Positions 63,477 to 64,000 of a DNA stretch of 64,000 nt are shown here, one piece after another. This stretch comes from Actinomadura sp. NBRC 104425. GTDB taxonomy: Bacteria; Actinomycetota; Actinomycetes; Streptosporangiales; Streptosporangiaceae. The number at the start of each line of letters is the position of its first letter. The first letter of the stretch is position 1. The stretch lies in contig NZ_BSTN01000016.1 of NCBI RefSeq assembly GCF_030269545.1, positions 92,061-156,060 of the forward strand, read 5' to 3'. The position numbers were made by a program, and so were the translations under genes. Under the pieces are notes generated by a model. That model was not told the origin of the DNA, did no database searches, and saw only the letters and a program-made list of their open reading frames with translations.

Positions 63477-63857
63477 GTGGTTCGTCGTCATGAGCTGACC
63501 GATGCCGAATGGGCCATGCTGGAGCCGTTGCTGCCCAAGCAGCGGATGGGCCGTCCGCGGGCCGATGACCGGCGGGTGCTGAACGGGATCGTGTTCAAGT
63601 TCCGTTCCGGGGTGGCCTGGCGGGACGTGCCCGAGCGGTACGGGTCCTGGCGGTCGCTGCACACCCGCTTCCGCCGGTGGGCCGCCGACGGGACGTTCAC
63701 GCGGATGCTGCAGGTCGCCCAGGCACGGGCGGATGCGGCCGGGGACGTCGACTGGCTGGTGGCGGTGGATTCCACCATCGTGCGTGCTCACCAGCACGCC
63801 GCCGGCGCCCGCAAAAAGGGGGGCACCAGGTGCTCGGCCGCTCGCGGGGCGGGCTGA
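63477..63857 (+). CDS. IS5-family transposase, first frame
   Basis: 126 residues: an N-terminal DUF4096-type domain (HELTDAEWAMLEPLLP, VFKFRSGVAWRDVPERYG) and the first catalytic Asp in LVAVDSTIVRAHQHA. The frame ends at 63857 with unrelated residues; the true continuation is in the -1 frame. The shift most likely occurs at G GGG GGC (63818-63824), after GCAAAAAG. GTG 63477 is the start. Confidence 0.85.
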   Translation: MVRRHELTDAEWAMLEPLLPKQRMGRPRADDRRVLNGIVFKFRSGVAWRDVPERYGSWRSLHTRFRRWAADGTFTRMLQVAQARADAAGDVDWLVAVDSTIVRAHQHAAGARKKGGTRCSAARGAG

Positions 63858-64000
63858 CCAGCAAGATCCATCTGGCCTGCGACGGCAGAGGACGCCCGCT
63901 GGGATTGGTCGTGACCGGCGGCAATGTCAATGACTGCACCCGGTTCACCGCGGTGATGGCCGCGATCCGGGTGCCCCGGGTCGGGCCGGGCCGGCCCCGG
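63812..64000 (+). CDS. IS5-family transposase, second frame (partial)
   Basis: In the -1 frame the protein continues as KGGHQVLGRSRGGLTSKIHL and ACDGRGRPLGLVVTGGNVND, the second part of a DDE transposase, with the second catalytic Asp probably in DCTRF. It is cut by the window end. Confidence 0.8.

Larger units (their letters stand above)
63423..64000 (+). mobile_element. IS5-family insertion sequence, left part only
   Basis: The element begins near GCAGTGTCGTCAAAGTGGC, directly after CTAG, the usual target of the IS427 subgroup of IS5. It carries a two-frame transposase and runs past the window end, so the right inverted repeat cannot be checked. Confidence 0.7.

Overview
The window is about 70 percent or more G+C, uses many GTG and some TTG starts, and carries families typical of actinomycetes: an F420-dependent luciferase-like oxidoreductase, SpoIIE phosphatases, an ANTAR regulator, SARP and large LuxR regulators, a VanW protein, a Streptomyces-type subtilisin inhibitor, DUF6158 and DUF6328. 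I read it as chromosomal DNA of a filamentous actinomycete, probably Streptosporangiales or Thermomonosporaceae (Actinomadura-like). That placement is inference from gene content. I saw no rRNA, tRNA or CRISPR array.

Layout. 1-8.3 kb is a signalling block: a PAS-GAF-SpoIIE-HATPase phosphatase, an ECF sigma factor of the SigR/SigH type without a visible anti-sigma gene, a secreted SSI-type protease inhibitor, a GAF-ANTAR regulator, a second PAS-GAF-SpoIIE phosphatase and a DUF6328 membrane protein. 8.3-17.3 kb has proS, two small GntR modules with apparently leaderless starts (one flanked by a truncated copy of the other's divergent partner), yceI, vanW, an F420 oxidoreductase, DUF6158, a PAP2 phosphatase with a vestigial extra C-terminal domain, and a two-gene ABC exporter of the polysaccharide/teichoic-acid type. 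17.4-21.1 kb is an overlapping pair of dynamin-like GTPases. 21.3-31.5 kb is accessory: PEBP, DinB, tautomerase, SDR, an XRE-cupin regulator with a dehydrogenase, two TetR-type regulators with recognisable operators, tandem I36-type secreted inhibitors and an MpaB/DUF2236 oxygenase.

31.5-45.4 kb holds a KamA-type radical SAM enzyme, a four-gene membrane/secreted run (DUF998, hydrolase, two related cysteine-bearing proteins), plsX, argS, DUF2630, a Thr/Arg/Ala-rich basic protein, and a deacetylase-deoC-ALDH-truncated-ALDH operon divergent from a MerR regulator. 45.6-52.8 kb is the most unusual part: a SARP regulator converging on a LanM-like protein whose cyclase zinc site is intact but whose dehydratase catalytic residues are replaced, with five YPLDT repeats at its N terminus, divergent from a 1000-residue LuxR regulator across an intergenic region with SARP-like heptamer repeats. 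53-64 kb has a methyltransferase, a lipoate-ligase-like protein, fatty-acid oxidation genes (acyl-CoA dehydrogenase with an IclR regulator, enoyl-CoA hydratase, thiolase), an hsp20 with a MerR/HspR-type regulator, small membrane proteins, a methyltransferase with a large insertion, and the start of an IS5-family element that runs off the window.

Many transcription units end in perfect GC-rich hairpins without a T run, as is common in actinomycetes. Coordinates of starts were chosen from visible Shine-Dalgarno sequences where possible.
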